This document shows, in pieces, positions 57,409 to 64,000 of a DNA stretch of 64,000 nt (its first letter is position 1; the number at the start of each line of letters is the position of its first letter). The notes below the pieces were generated by a model, which was given only the letters and a program-made list of their open reading frames with translations, was not told the DNA's origin and searched no databases. This DNA is from an uncultured Prevotella sp. (lineage in GTDB: Bacteria > Bacteroidota > Bacteroidia > Bacteroidales > Bacteroidaceae). Location: positions 1 through 64,000 of the forward strand of contig CALUKU010000009.1 of the NCBI GenBank assembly GCA_944321295.1. Direction: 5' to 3'. The translations under genes and the position numbers were made by a program.

Positions 57409-58677
57409 ATGATGACGATTGACAATCACGACGCAAAGGTTTTCACCGACGATATTGAGCAGAATGCGGTGGAGCAGATCAACAGGTTGTTGGCCGTAGA
57501 CGTGTTCGGCGGATGCAAGATAAGGATAATGCCCGACGTACACGCCGGAGCAGGATGCGTGATAGGCTTCACGGGCGACCTCGGCGAGAGGGTTATTCCC
57601 AACATTGTGGGCGTAGACATAGGCTGCGGAATATATGTAAGACCGTTTGTCTGCAAGAAAGACATCGACTGGCACGCGCTTAACGAGTTCATCGTTCACA
57701 ACATACCGTCAGGGCGTAACCACCGCACCGGCGATTACGCCGCCCTGACGGACAAGTACAAGGACGGCTACCGCGAGGCGAAGGAGATAGTCAAGGACTT
57801 GCGCTGCAACCGCGAGCTGAAGGAGAACAAGCGGCTGTATAAGTCGGTAGGGACGCTCGGCGGCGGCAACCATTTTATCGAAGTAGACCGCGACGAGGCC
57901 GGGATGTATTACCTCGTAGTGCACACGGGCAGCCGCAACCTCGGCAAACAGGTTGCTCAGATTTATCAGAAGTTGGCCGTAAAGTGCCAGTCCGGTTGGG
58001 CCGAACTTATGCAGGTGCAGGAGCGCATGATAGCCGAATACAAGGCGGCGGGCCGCAAGGCCGAGCTGCAAGATGCCATCAGGCAGTTGCACTGCTCGTT
58101 CAAGACGCGGCGGCCTGCCGTTCCGCAGGAGCTGTCTTACCTCGAAGGGCGCTACCGCGACGACTATCTTAACGACATGCGCCTGTGCCAACGCTGGGCC
58201 GAAATCAACCGCCGTATGATTACGGGGCTTATCACCGACTGGCTCACGGAGCAGGGCTACGCCGACACGGAGGCGTGCCGCGAAGAGCCGTTCGAGAGCG
58301 TTCACAACTACATTGGCCCGGACAACATCATCCGCAAGGGCGCAATAGCAGCCTACGAGGGGCAAAGGTGCATCATACCGATGAATATGCGTGACGGCTC
58401 ACTGATATGCGTAGGCAAGGGAAACGCCGACTGGAACTGCTCCGCTCCCCACGGGGCTGGCCGCCGCATGAGCCGCGCCGAGGCCTTCCGCACGGTCAGT
58501 CTCGACGACTACGCACAGTCGATGCAGGGCATCTACACCGAATGCGTTAACGAGGAAACGAAAGACGAGGCTCCGATAGTGTACAAGCCGAAGGAAGAAA
58601 TAATAGAGAACATCCGTGACACCGTGACCGTTGTGAACGTGATAAAGCCTGTTTACAATTTCAAGGCGGCGGAATGA
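57409..58677 (+). CDS. rtcB: RtcB-family RNA ligase
   Basis: RtcB joins RNA 2',3'-cyclic phosphate (or 3'-phosphate) ends to 5'-OH using GTP and Mn2+. At 422 residues it is close to the E. coli length. Metal ligands and active-site residues are visible: Asp70 and Cys73 in GVDIGCG, Asn154-His155 in GGGNHFIE, His172 in VVHTGSRNLG, and the guanylylated His348 in APHGAGRRMSR. No archease gene is adjacent. It is followed by a metallophosphoesterase 75 bases downstream on the same strand, possibly a small RNA-repair unit. Confidence 0.94.
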   Translation: MMTIDNHDAKVFTDDIEQNAVEQINRLLAVDVFGGCKIRIMPDVHAGAGCVIGFTGDLGERVIPNIVGVDIGCGIYVRPFVCKKDIDWHALNEFIVHNIPSGRNHRTGDYAALTDKYKDGYREAKEIVKDLRCNRELKENKRLYKSVGTLGGGNHFIEVDRDEAGMYYLVVHTGSRNLGKQVAQIYQKLAVKCQSGWAELMQVQERMIAEYKAAGRKAELQDAIRQLHCSFKTRRPAVPQELSYLEGRYRDDYLNDMRLCQRWAEINRRMITGLITDWLTEQGYADTEACREEPFESVHNYIGPDNIIRKGAIAAYEGQRCIIPMNMRDGSLICVGKGNADWNCSAPHGAGRRMSRAEAFRTVSLDDYAQSMQGIYTECVNEETKDEAPIVYKPKEEIIENIRDTVTVVNVIKPVYNFKAAE

Positions 58678-58752
58678 TTAACGCTTTGATAAAATAACAA
58701 ACCTTCACATACGGCATTTTTGTGTGGAAATAAAGATAAAGCTATACGGACA

Positions 58753-59325
58753 ATGTTTATCAATTACAAAGGACAAAGCATTTTCGCGTTCTCTGATACG
58801 CACGGGATGCACCGCAAGTTAAGCATACCTGACGGCGCCGATATTCTGGTTTGCGCCGGCGACGGAACGTCTGATTTCTCGAAAGACAACATGGTCGACT
58901 TTCTGGAATGGTATTCAAGCGTTCCGGCGCGGCTGCGCATTTTCATCTCCGGCAACCACGAGATCATCTTCAACTATTATCCGCAGGCGGCAAGGGCGTT
59001 AGTGCCCGACAACATTGTTTACCTGGAGGACGGCGGCTTCCTCTACCAAGATATTTCCTTTTACTGTGTTTCGATGAAGGCGTTGCAGACGGGGAACGTG
59101 CCCCGGATACCCGGCGACACAGACTTTCTTGTCACCCACTTTCCGCCCGAAGGCGTCCTTGACGACGGCCGTGGCAGCGGCTTGCTGAAGGAGATAGTCA
59201 CGGAGTGCCGGCCAAGATACCACCTGTTCGGCCACGTACACACGCAAGGTGGAAAGCGAACGGAGAGCGGCGGAACGACTTTCTGCAACGTGTCATGTTT
59301 CATGGAACTGAGAAATATGCGATAA
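58753..59325 (+). CDS. Calcineurin-like metallophosphoesterase
   Basis: A 190-residue phosphoesterase of the calcineurin-like fold, with all dimetal motifs: FSDTHG, CAGDGTSD, SGNHE, FLVTHFPPEGVLDD and LFGHVHTQGG. Small members hydrolyse phosphodiesters or phosphate groups on nucleic acids and nucleotides. Its position just after rtcB would suit trimming of RNA ends, but this is inference. The ATG at 58,753 is used; a GTG at 58,720 is less likely. Confidence 0.88.
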   Translation: MFINYKGQSIFAFSDTHGMHRKLSIPDGADILVCAGDGTSDFSKDNMVDFLEWYSSVPARLRIFISGNHEIIFNYYPQAARALVPDNIVYLEDGGFLYQDISFYCVSMKALQTGNVPRIPGDTDFLVTHFPPEGVLDDGRGSGLLKEIVTECRPRYHLFGHVHTQGGKRTESGGTTFCNVSCFMELRNMR

Positions 59326-59363
59326 AAGTCCGCCTTCTGCTTCGATTCGGCATAACGGACGCA

Positions 59364-59371
59364 TAACTTTG
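59364..59371 (+). promoter_or_regulatory. -7 box before the DUF6557-like gene
   Basis: TAACTTTG, which would give a leader of about 170 bases to the ATG at 59,546. Confidence 0.4.
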
Positions 59372-59545
59372 CGCCATCAAACTGAATAATCAAAGGTTAT
59401 AAATAGGATTACAAAAACTGAACCTTTCGATAGACTTAATTTGACATGACAGGGTGTAGTCCTTATGTTGGGTGGTTGCGGCACACGTCATCTGAATTTA
59501 AGGAAGGGGAGGGTGAGGGGCTTGTTAAAACTAAAAACGGGAATC

Positions 59546-59992
59546 ATGACGTTCAAGGATTTACTTGCGCAATACGCTTTCGCCGAGATAAGGCAGCCGC
59601 TCATGCGCCTATGGCAAACAAACGAGCCGAAGTTGGCCGCACTGCTTGATCTCGACAAGTGGGAAAAGATATATCAGAAGGTACAGGCGTTGGAGCCGAT
59701 ACCCTCAGATTATTACATCGGCATTGTAAGCCGTTGGGAGCGTTGCAGCCCAATGATCGACATGAACTGCTCCGTTTACGCAAAGTCTGACGGCTGGCGC
59801 GACGGCCCCGTGGCCTGTCACCCGTCGTGGCGGGAAATCGTCGGCATGGAAGTAACGTTACTTGAGGACGACATCGAGCTTACGCCGCAAGAGCTTGCCG
59901 CCGGCTTGTTTTGGGAGATAACATATTTCGGCGGGACAGAGGAAATAGCTCGGCGGAACATTGAAAACAGATTCCATGCTGGAAGTAAATGA
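59546..59992 (+). CDS. DUF6557-like hypothetical protein
   Basis: The 148-residue protein starts MTFKDLLAQYAFAEIRQPL. It resembles DUF6557, a small cytoplasmic Bacteroidetes family of unknown function, with W and Y residues at LMRLWQTNEP, and a C-terminal LFWEITYFGGTEEIARRNIE. The open frame extends 27 codons upstream but those residues look random. No signal peptide or catalytic motif. Confidence 0.7.
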   Translation: MTFKDLLAQYAFAEIRQPLMRLWQTNEPKLAALLDLDKWEKIYQKVQALEPIPSDYYIGIVSRWERCSPMIDMNCSVYAKSDGWRDGPVACHPSWREIVGMEVTLLEDDIELTPQELAAGLFWEITYFGGTEEIARRNIENRFHAGSK

Positions 59993-60111
59993 AAAAAGAA
60001 TTTTCAATATCCGTACTGACATGTTTTTACTTCGGTCGTAATTCTTTATTCCGTCGAGCTTCTTTACGAGTGAAAGCAGGATTGGCGGTATATAAATTAA
60101 ATACGAATTTA

Positions 60112-60300
60112 ATGTCACAATGTCACATTTGAGCGCATGTCGCTAATTGTCAGTGATTTAAGTTGTGACGTTACTTTTGTTGCCGTTATCACGACTGTCA
60201 CAAGCCTTGGGCGTGACGGTTGTGATAACGGTATTTTTCATAATGTCACCACGTAATGCCATGGATTCCATTATATTACACCGCATTGTGACATTGTGAT
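60112..60300. repeat. Nested inverted repeats with TGTCACAATGTCAC motif
   Basis: An outer dyad pairs ATCACAATGTCAC-type words (60,115-60,126 with 60,288-60,299). An inner strong hairpin pairs 60,183-60,201 with 60,213-60,231 (CCGTTATCAC/GTGATAACGG plus GU pairs) and is followed by TATTTTT, so it can act as a terminator. Several loose GTGAC/GTCAC words lie between. There are no genes from 59,993 to 60,576. Confidence 0.6.
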
Positions 60301-60494
60301 ATTAAAACCTTCAATAAAAAAACTTAGTGTTCGTATTTTACCAAATGCTTGTAGTTTGCGGAGTCGTTAGCAGGCATTACCCACGGAGGCTGTCGTCAGT
60401 CAACTCTTGGTTATAGTGATGGATCACGACTTCTGTTAACTCCTTAAAAACCACTTGGCTCTAAGCGGATCTTCATTAGGGTATTTCTCAGTTT

Positions 60495-60552
60495 GCAATA
60501 TGCCGCTTTTCACATTGCAGTTCACCGCTTATCATCGTGTAAAAGGCCATAT
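60495..60552. repeat. AAAGGnnnCCTTT cluster J (decayed)
   Basis: Remnants ATGCCGCTTTTCACATTGC and GTGTAAAAGGCCATATTTC show the spacing of the palindrome clusters without intact units. Confidence 0.4.
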
Positions 60553-60576
60553 TTCAAGACTGGTTCATGGCATGAA

Positions 60577-60888
60577 ATGGATTTATCTGCCTATGAATTC
60601 GAGCAGAAACAGCGAGAGCAACTTGCCGCAAAAGTACGTGAGCTTCAAGAGAAGAACACGGAATTACAGAAAGCGGCGACCAACTATTACCTTTATACCG
60701 CCGAAGGTGAACGCCTTTTCTGCGAACGGAACAATTGCCGTATTTATCCTGACAACCGAGGCATCTATTGGCATTTCAAGATTGCCGATTATCCGGCTTA
60801 TACACTTCCGACAGAAATCAGCCGGGCATATCTTAACCATGAGATTTCGATACGGGATGTGTATATTTACTGGCATAAACATAAATAA
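60577..60888 (+). CDS. Small hypothetical protein with coiled-coil
   Basis: Not recognised. The 103-residue frame starts MDLSAYEFEQKQREQLAAK; residues 5-35 form a likely coiled coil with heptad spacing (REQLAAKVRELQEKNTELQK), and the rest is rich in Tyr and Trp (NYYLYTAEGER, RGIYWHFKIADYPAY). It may be a fragment of a longer mobile-element protein. It lies between decayed repeats and the AT-rich islet, with base composition intermediate between the two. Confidence 0.5.
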   Translation: MDLSAYEFEQKQREQLAAKVRELQEKNTELQKAATNYYLYTAEGERLFCERNNCRIYPDNRGIYWHFKIADYPAYTLPTEISRAYLNHEISIRDVYIYWHKHK

Positions 60889-60919
60889 ACTATTGAAATT
60901 TATAACTGGAAATTCATCC

Positions 60920-62890
60920 TTAAAAATATAAATCATCATCAGTTCTATACCCTGTGACATAAAATAACTTGCATTTACTACATTGTAAGATATAGTCGAA
61001 GTTCCAATCATACTTAGGAAAAGAGCAATATGCCGGCCTTAAAATTCCTCCACATTGGCAGCAAAAATTGTTTTCTGAAACAAAATTTAATTGAATAGGA
61101 CTATTTTTGCAATAATCTATGATTCCTTTTTTGCTTAATTCCAGAAAACATTCTGTTGTAGCTCTAACATCAAACAATGAATTATGAGAATTTTCATAAC
61201 CTTTCCCAAATAAATGATTATACAATTCGTTTAATTTGGGATATTTGTATTCACTTGAATTGCTATTTCTTAATATTTTACATAAATCCACAGATGCTTT
61301 CATCGTGCAAATTATATGAATGCCACTGAATAATGAATTAATTTCAGTAACAGTCATTTCTGTATAACGCAATAATTCACATTTCAATACATTTACATCA
61401 AAATCAGCATTGTGGGCGACGATATAATGAACAGCCTTTAATTGTTCAACAAAATATTTATAAAAATCCTTTCTATCCCATCCTTTTTCATTTGCAATAT
61501 CATTAGTTATACCATGCAATAAGATAGAACTTTCTGGAATAACAAAATTTTCGGGCCGCAAAATATAGTCAGCTTCCTTCAACATATCATTGTCATAGCC
61601 TGATAAAATTTGATAACTGATTTGAACTATATAAGGCCAATTATCTACATTATCAAATGAATCTTTGTAATCTTTTGCTAATCCTGTAGTTTCTAAATCC
61701 AATACAAGAATTACAGTTTGATATAAATTATATCTACGAATACTTGGCCCAACACTTGTTATTTTACAATGAATTATTTCTTCATAATTTAAAGCCGTGT
61801 TATATCCAACTGCATTTAATGTAGAAAGTAGAGAATCAGAAGAAATAGTTTGAGGAATATCATTTGGTAATCCATAAACAAATTCATAATAATAACCATA
61901 TCCTGATTTTGAAGGTGGCATGACTATATGACTCTTCCAACGTAATTCTATTCTTTTAAATATAGTCTTATATTCATCTTTTGGCTCAAAAACGATAAAT
62001 CCTGCATTTTTAAAAAGTTTTTCTGCGTGAGCATTCATCAACAAATTATTCGGAAGTTTTTCTGTTTTAATCCAAATGTGAAAGCCATTCTTACTCCCTG
62101 TTCTTACAATCCAACTATAACTTTCATTAAGACCTAGAAGATGTAGAAATTTCGTCACAAAATCAAAAGAAGAACACCCATCAATATCAATACAACGGAA
62201 AGAATTTCCCCCAGATATAACTCCAATTCCTGTAGCAGAATTCCAAAAATAGGATTTCCACTCTACCTCACCATACAGTCCTGTTTCTTGTTTTCTTTTT
62301 CTAAAATAGGATATAGGCTTTTTGAATTGTTGGACAAAATCATATTGTGTCTGGTTATGATTGATATTTATATTATCATACAATTCTATTTCATCTATAT
62401 GCAATATTTGATAACTAATTTTGCTTTCAACAACATCTTTAAGTTCGCAAATAACAATATCCTTCCACCAACACCAACCCTTAAAATTATTAGTCTTTAT
62501 TCGAAATATGTTTTTAAAAGAAAAATAAGCACTTGATGATAACGCAGTTGTAGCAATTCCATCATTTATCTGTATATTATCATTTAACAATTCATCTGCT
62601 TCATAAATAACATCTAAATGATTATTTGCAACATCATATTTAAAAATTGGAGACACTTCTTTTATACAATCAAATACAAACCAATATGTATTTCCTTTCA
62701 ATGCAATCTTTATTCTTAATATCTCATTATCATAATATTTAAAGAAATCTTGCAAGGTAAATATACGCAAAATATTTTTCTTCCCATAGAATCCATTTAT
62801 ATAAGTTATACTATTGAACCCTATAGATTTATAATAATGAGAATATAGTAAGAATTTCTCTTGGTTAGATATGATTGAGCTATTTTGCAT
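60920..62890 (-). CDS. Fusion of PrimPol, DEDDh exonuclease and zinc ribbon
   Basis: This AT-rich, Asn/Ile/Lys/Tyr-rich gene encodes 656 residues. Residues 1-195 match nothing I know. Residues about 205-345 resemble the primase-polymerase (PrimPol) core of the archaeo-eukaryotic primase superfamily: GVISGGNSFRCIDIDG with catalytic Asp235 and Asp237, SKNGFHIWI with His271, ELRW with Glu315, and VMPPSKS. Residues 392-585 are a complete DnaQ-type exonuclease: Asp398 and Glu400 (LDLETTG), Asp498 (HNADFD), His569 and Asp574 (HNSLFD). The tail has a zinc ribbon with Cys610, Cys613, Cys637 and Cys640. A 74-residue gene lies 6 bases upstream. No helicase or integrase is nearby. Defence or element replication is possible; neither is shown. 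Confidence 0.8.
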   Translation of the reverse strand: MQNSSIISNQEKFLLYSHYYKSIGFNSITYINGFYGKKNILRIFTLQDFFKYYDNEILRIKIALKGNTYWFVFDCIKEVSPIFKYDVANNHLDVIYEADELLNDNIQINDGIATTALSSSAYFSFKNIFRIKTNNFKGWCWWKDIVICELKDVVESKISYQILHIDEIELYDNININHNQTQYDFVQQFKKPISYFRKRKQETGLYGEVEWKSYFWNSATGIGVISGGNSFRCIDIDGCSSFDFVTKFLHLLGLNESYSWIVRTGSKNGFHIWIKTEKLPNNLLMNAHAEKLFKNAGFIVFEPKDEYKTIFKRIELRWKSHIVMPPSKSGYGYYYEFVYGLPNDIPQTISSDSLLSTLNAVGYNTALNYEEIIHCKITSVGPSIRRYNLYQTVILVLDLETTGLAKDYKDSFDNVDNWPYIVQISYQILSGYDNDMLKEADYILRPENFVIPESSILLHGITNDIANEKGWDRKDFYKYFVEQLKAVHYIVAHNADFDVNVLKCELLRYTEMTVTEINSLFSGIHIICTMKASVDLCKILRNSNSSEYKYPKLNELYNHLFGKGYENSHNSLFDVRATTECFLELSKKGIIDYCKNSPIQLNFVSENNFCCQCGGILRPAYCSFPKYDWNFDYILQCSKCKLFYVTGYRTDDDLYF

Positions 62891-62896
62891 GGTTAA

Positions 62897-63121
62897 TTAT
62901 CGAATTCTGTTTATTGAAATAATTTCCAATTTTTCACCTGAAGTAAGATTTAAATACTTTATTAATTCTTTCTTTATTGAATAGAGAATATCTTCATTAG
63001 ACAATTTCTTTTGTGAAAAGCTCACATAGTACATATCTGTCCTATCGTTGAGTTTATAATAAACTTCATACTCCATATCTTGATGATTAAGTAATTTCAA
63101 TTCTATTCGATTACATTTCAT
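62897..63121 (-). CDS. Small partner gene of the PrimPol-exonuclease
   Basis: A 74-residue AT-rich frame 6 bases upstream of the fusion gene and cotranscribed with it: MKCNRIELKLLNHQDMEYEVYYKL..., with alternating beta-like segments and a C-terminal basic, Ile-rich end. I do not recognise a family. Close spacing and shared composition point to a functional pair, perhaps a regulatory or antitoxin-like subunit (speculative). No promoter with a good consensus is visible upstream. Confidence 0.55.
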   Translation of the reverse strand: MKCNRIELKLLNHQDMEYEVYYKLNDRTDMYYVSFSQKKLSNEDILYSIKKELIKYLNLTSGEKLEIISINRIR

Positions 63122-63164
63122 TTCCTGACGATTGGGAACAAAACGGGAACATTCTTAAAAGGCA

Positions 63165-63203
63165 AAAAGGATAAGTCGTTTATTGCTAACTACTTATCCT
63201 TTT
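63165..63203 (-). terminator. tRNA-Leu terminator
   Basis: A 12-bp perfect stem (AAAAGGATAAGT and complement, 63,165-63,176 with 63,192-63,203). On the minus strand it follows the tRNA by 7 bases and is followed by TTTTTGCCTTTT. Confidence 0.85.
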
Positions 63204-63209
63204 ACCTTG

Positions 63210-63291
63210 TACCCAGAGCCGGGGTCGAACCGGCACGGGTTGCCCCACTGGTGTTTGAGACCAGCGCGTCTACCGATTCCGCCATCTGGGC
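63210..63291 (-). tRNA. tRNA-Leu (CAA)
   Basis: An 82-base class II tRNA on the minus strand: acceptor GCCCAGA/TCTGGGT, anticodon loop CTCAAAC giving CAA, a variable arm with GGGGCAACCC, T arm GCCGGTTCGACCCCGGC, and discriminator A. CCA is not encoded. The AT-rich islet begins about 90 bases beyond its 3' end. Confidence 0.93.
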
Positions 63292-63303
63292 TTAATGCGG
63301 GTG

Positions 63304-63334
63304 CAAAGATAAGGATAAAATCCGAATTGACAAA
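63304..63334 (-). promoter_or_regulatory. tRNA-Leu promoter
   Basis: On the minus strand TTTG (63,331-63,334), 19 bases, TATCTTTG (63,304-63,311): full match to the Bacteroidetes consensus. Confidence 0.8.
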
Positions 63335-63383
63335 TTTTTAATTGAAAAAACTTAAAATAATTGGTTGTGAGCGTAATAATGTG

Positions 63384-63391
63384 TATCTTCG
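63384..63391 (+). promoter_or_regulatory. -7 box of the mannose-1-phosphate guanylyltransferase gene
   Basis: TATCTTCG is one mismatch from consensus; TTG at 63,361-63,363 is in place as a -33 element with a 20-base gap. 32 bases to the ATG. Confidence 0.5.
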
Positions 63392-63423
63392 TATCGTAAT
63401 AACAAACCTTTAATATTAATATT

Positions 63424-64000
63424 ATGATGGGAAACAAGGATAACTATTGTTTGATTTTGGCCGGAGGTAAGGGTAGGAGGCTGTGGCCCTGCAGCCGTGA
63501 GGACTGTCCGAAGCAGTTTCTTGACTTTTTCTCTACGGGAAGGACGCTCATCCAGCAGACATTCGACCGTATGTCGGCGTTTATTCCTGTCGAGAACATT
63601 TATGTCAGCACCAACAAGATGTATTCGCGGCTTGTCGAGGAGCAGTTGCCCGAGCTTCCGAAAGATAATATCCTAAGTGAGCCGATATTCAGGAATACGG
63701 CGCCCAGCCTTGCGTGGGCTACGCACAGGATACTTCACGTCAATCCTGAGGCAAGGCTTGTCGTGGTGCCGTCGGACCAGGCGGTGTTTAAGGAGGACGT
63801 GTTCAGGAGCAATGTGCTTGACGGCCTTGACTTCGTTGCCGGCAATGAGTGCATATTGACGATGGGCGTCAAGCCTACCCGACCCGAGCCGGGATACGGA
63901 TACATACAGATTGGGGAGCCGTCAAAGTGTGAAGGTGTGTTCAAGGTGAAGTCTTTTACCGAGAAACCCGACCGTGATTTCGCGCGAATGTTCATGGAGA
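63424..64000 (+). CDS. manC: Mannose-1-phosphate guanylyltransferase, 5' part
   Basis: The first 192 codons run off the end of the window. The protein starts MMGNKDNYCLILAGGKGRRLWPCSREDCPKQF, the nucleotidyltransferase signature (GGxGxRLWPxSR...PKQF) of GDP-mannose pyrophosphorylase, followed by PIFRNTAPSLAWATHRI, VVPSDQAV and GYGYIQIG, and FTEKPD. It makes GDP-mannose for capsule, O-antigen or glycoprotein synthesis. An ATG at 63,424 or 63,427 starts it. Confidence 0.92.
   Translation, partial: MMGNKDNYCLILAGGKGRRLWPCSREDCPKQFLDFFSTGRTLIQQTFDRMSAFIPVENIYVSTNKMYSRLVEEQLPELPKDNILSEPIFRNTAPSLAWATHRILHVNPEARLVVVPSDQAVFKEDVFRSNVLDGLDFVAGNECILTMGVKPTRPEPGYGYIQIGEPSKCEGVFKVKSFTEKPDRDFARMFME

Noticed and set aside
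59465-59545. Upstream extension of the DUF6557-like gene
   Set aside because: The added residues (starting MLGGCG) look random and the family begins MTFKDLL.
60455-60931. Overlapping 158-residue frame
   Set aside because: It competes with the 103-residue frame, which has coiled-coil periodicity and a coherent C-terminus; the longer frame reads through repeat remnants.
60920-62890. Reading the fusion protein as a reverse transcriptase or retron
   Set aside because: No YxDD palm motif; the DID-H-E-PPS pattern fits the PrimPol family.
63210-63291. tRNA-Leu as a proven attachment site of the islet
   Set aside because: I could not find a direct repeat of the tRNA 3' end on the far side or an integrase, so attachment is not demonstrated.

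Overview
The window looks like chromosome of a Bacteroidales bacterium, most likely Prevotellaceae-like. This rests on Bacteroidetes-type promoters (TTTG, a gap of 19-21, then TAnnTTTG), Bacteroidetes-only families (DUF4492, DUF4251, DUF4834, DUF5056-like), type IX secretion genes (porX, porW/sprE, porE) and clustered AAAGGnnnCCTTT intergenic repeats. Naming the family is inference; there is no rRNA in the window. Most of the sequence is GC-rich, except an AT-rich islet at about 60.9-63.1 kb.

Layout. 0-10 kb: end of tRNA-Val, tandem-ACT protein, SMR transporter, purB, a pseudouridine synthase with a repeat-rich N-terminus, asnS, guanine deaminase, glutathione peroxidase, trxB and a sodium:solute symporter. 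10-17 kb: tRNA-Ser, an ExbB/membrane protein/ExbD/ExbD operon, an Lrp/AsnC regulator, folA-thyA and an RsmF-like rRNA methylase. 17-24 kb: a DUF6249 protein, an ECF sigma factor and its overlapping membrane partner, PorE-like lipoprotein, topB and a LUD-domain protein. 24-30 kb: psd-pssA-DUF4834 phospholipid operon, a secreted GH28 enzyme, pyrH, birA-yraN and tadA. 31-43 kb: a PepSY-like lipoprotein, a receiver/ATP-grasp protein usually misnamed PEP synthase, and a minus-strand run aroA, Cys-rich protein, porW, porX, tsaE. 43-53 kb: DUF4492-cydA-cydB, mrp, trmB, ilvE, xseA-xseB and a subtilase. 53-60 kb: DUF4251, GNAT, DEDD exonuclease, WYL regulator, a Trp-repeat protein, and RtcB, a metallophosphoesterase and a DUF6557-like protein. 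60-64 kb: an AT-rich islet carrying a PrimPol-exonuclease fusion and a small partner beside tRNA-Leu, then the start of a mannose-1-phosphate guanylyltransferase.

The most unusual locus is the islet at 60,920-63,121. One protein joins an unknown N-terminal domain, a primase-polymerase core (DID, H, E, PPS), a complete DEDDh exonuclease and a zinc ribbon. It has no helicase or integrase neighbour and lies next to tRNA-Leu, so a defence or element-maintenance role is plausible but unproven. Intergenic DNA is also rich in structure: about ten clusters of AAAGGnnnCCTTT palindromes with a TTGATAnTCAA head, two copies of a MITE-like inverted repeat, a hairpin repeat whose stems vary in a compensatory way, and spacers folded from locus-specific short words.
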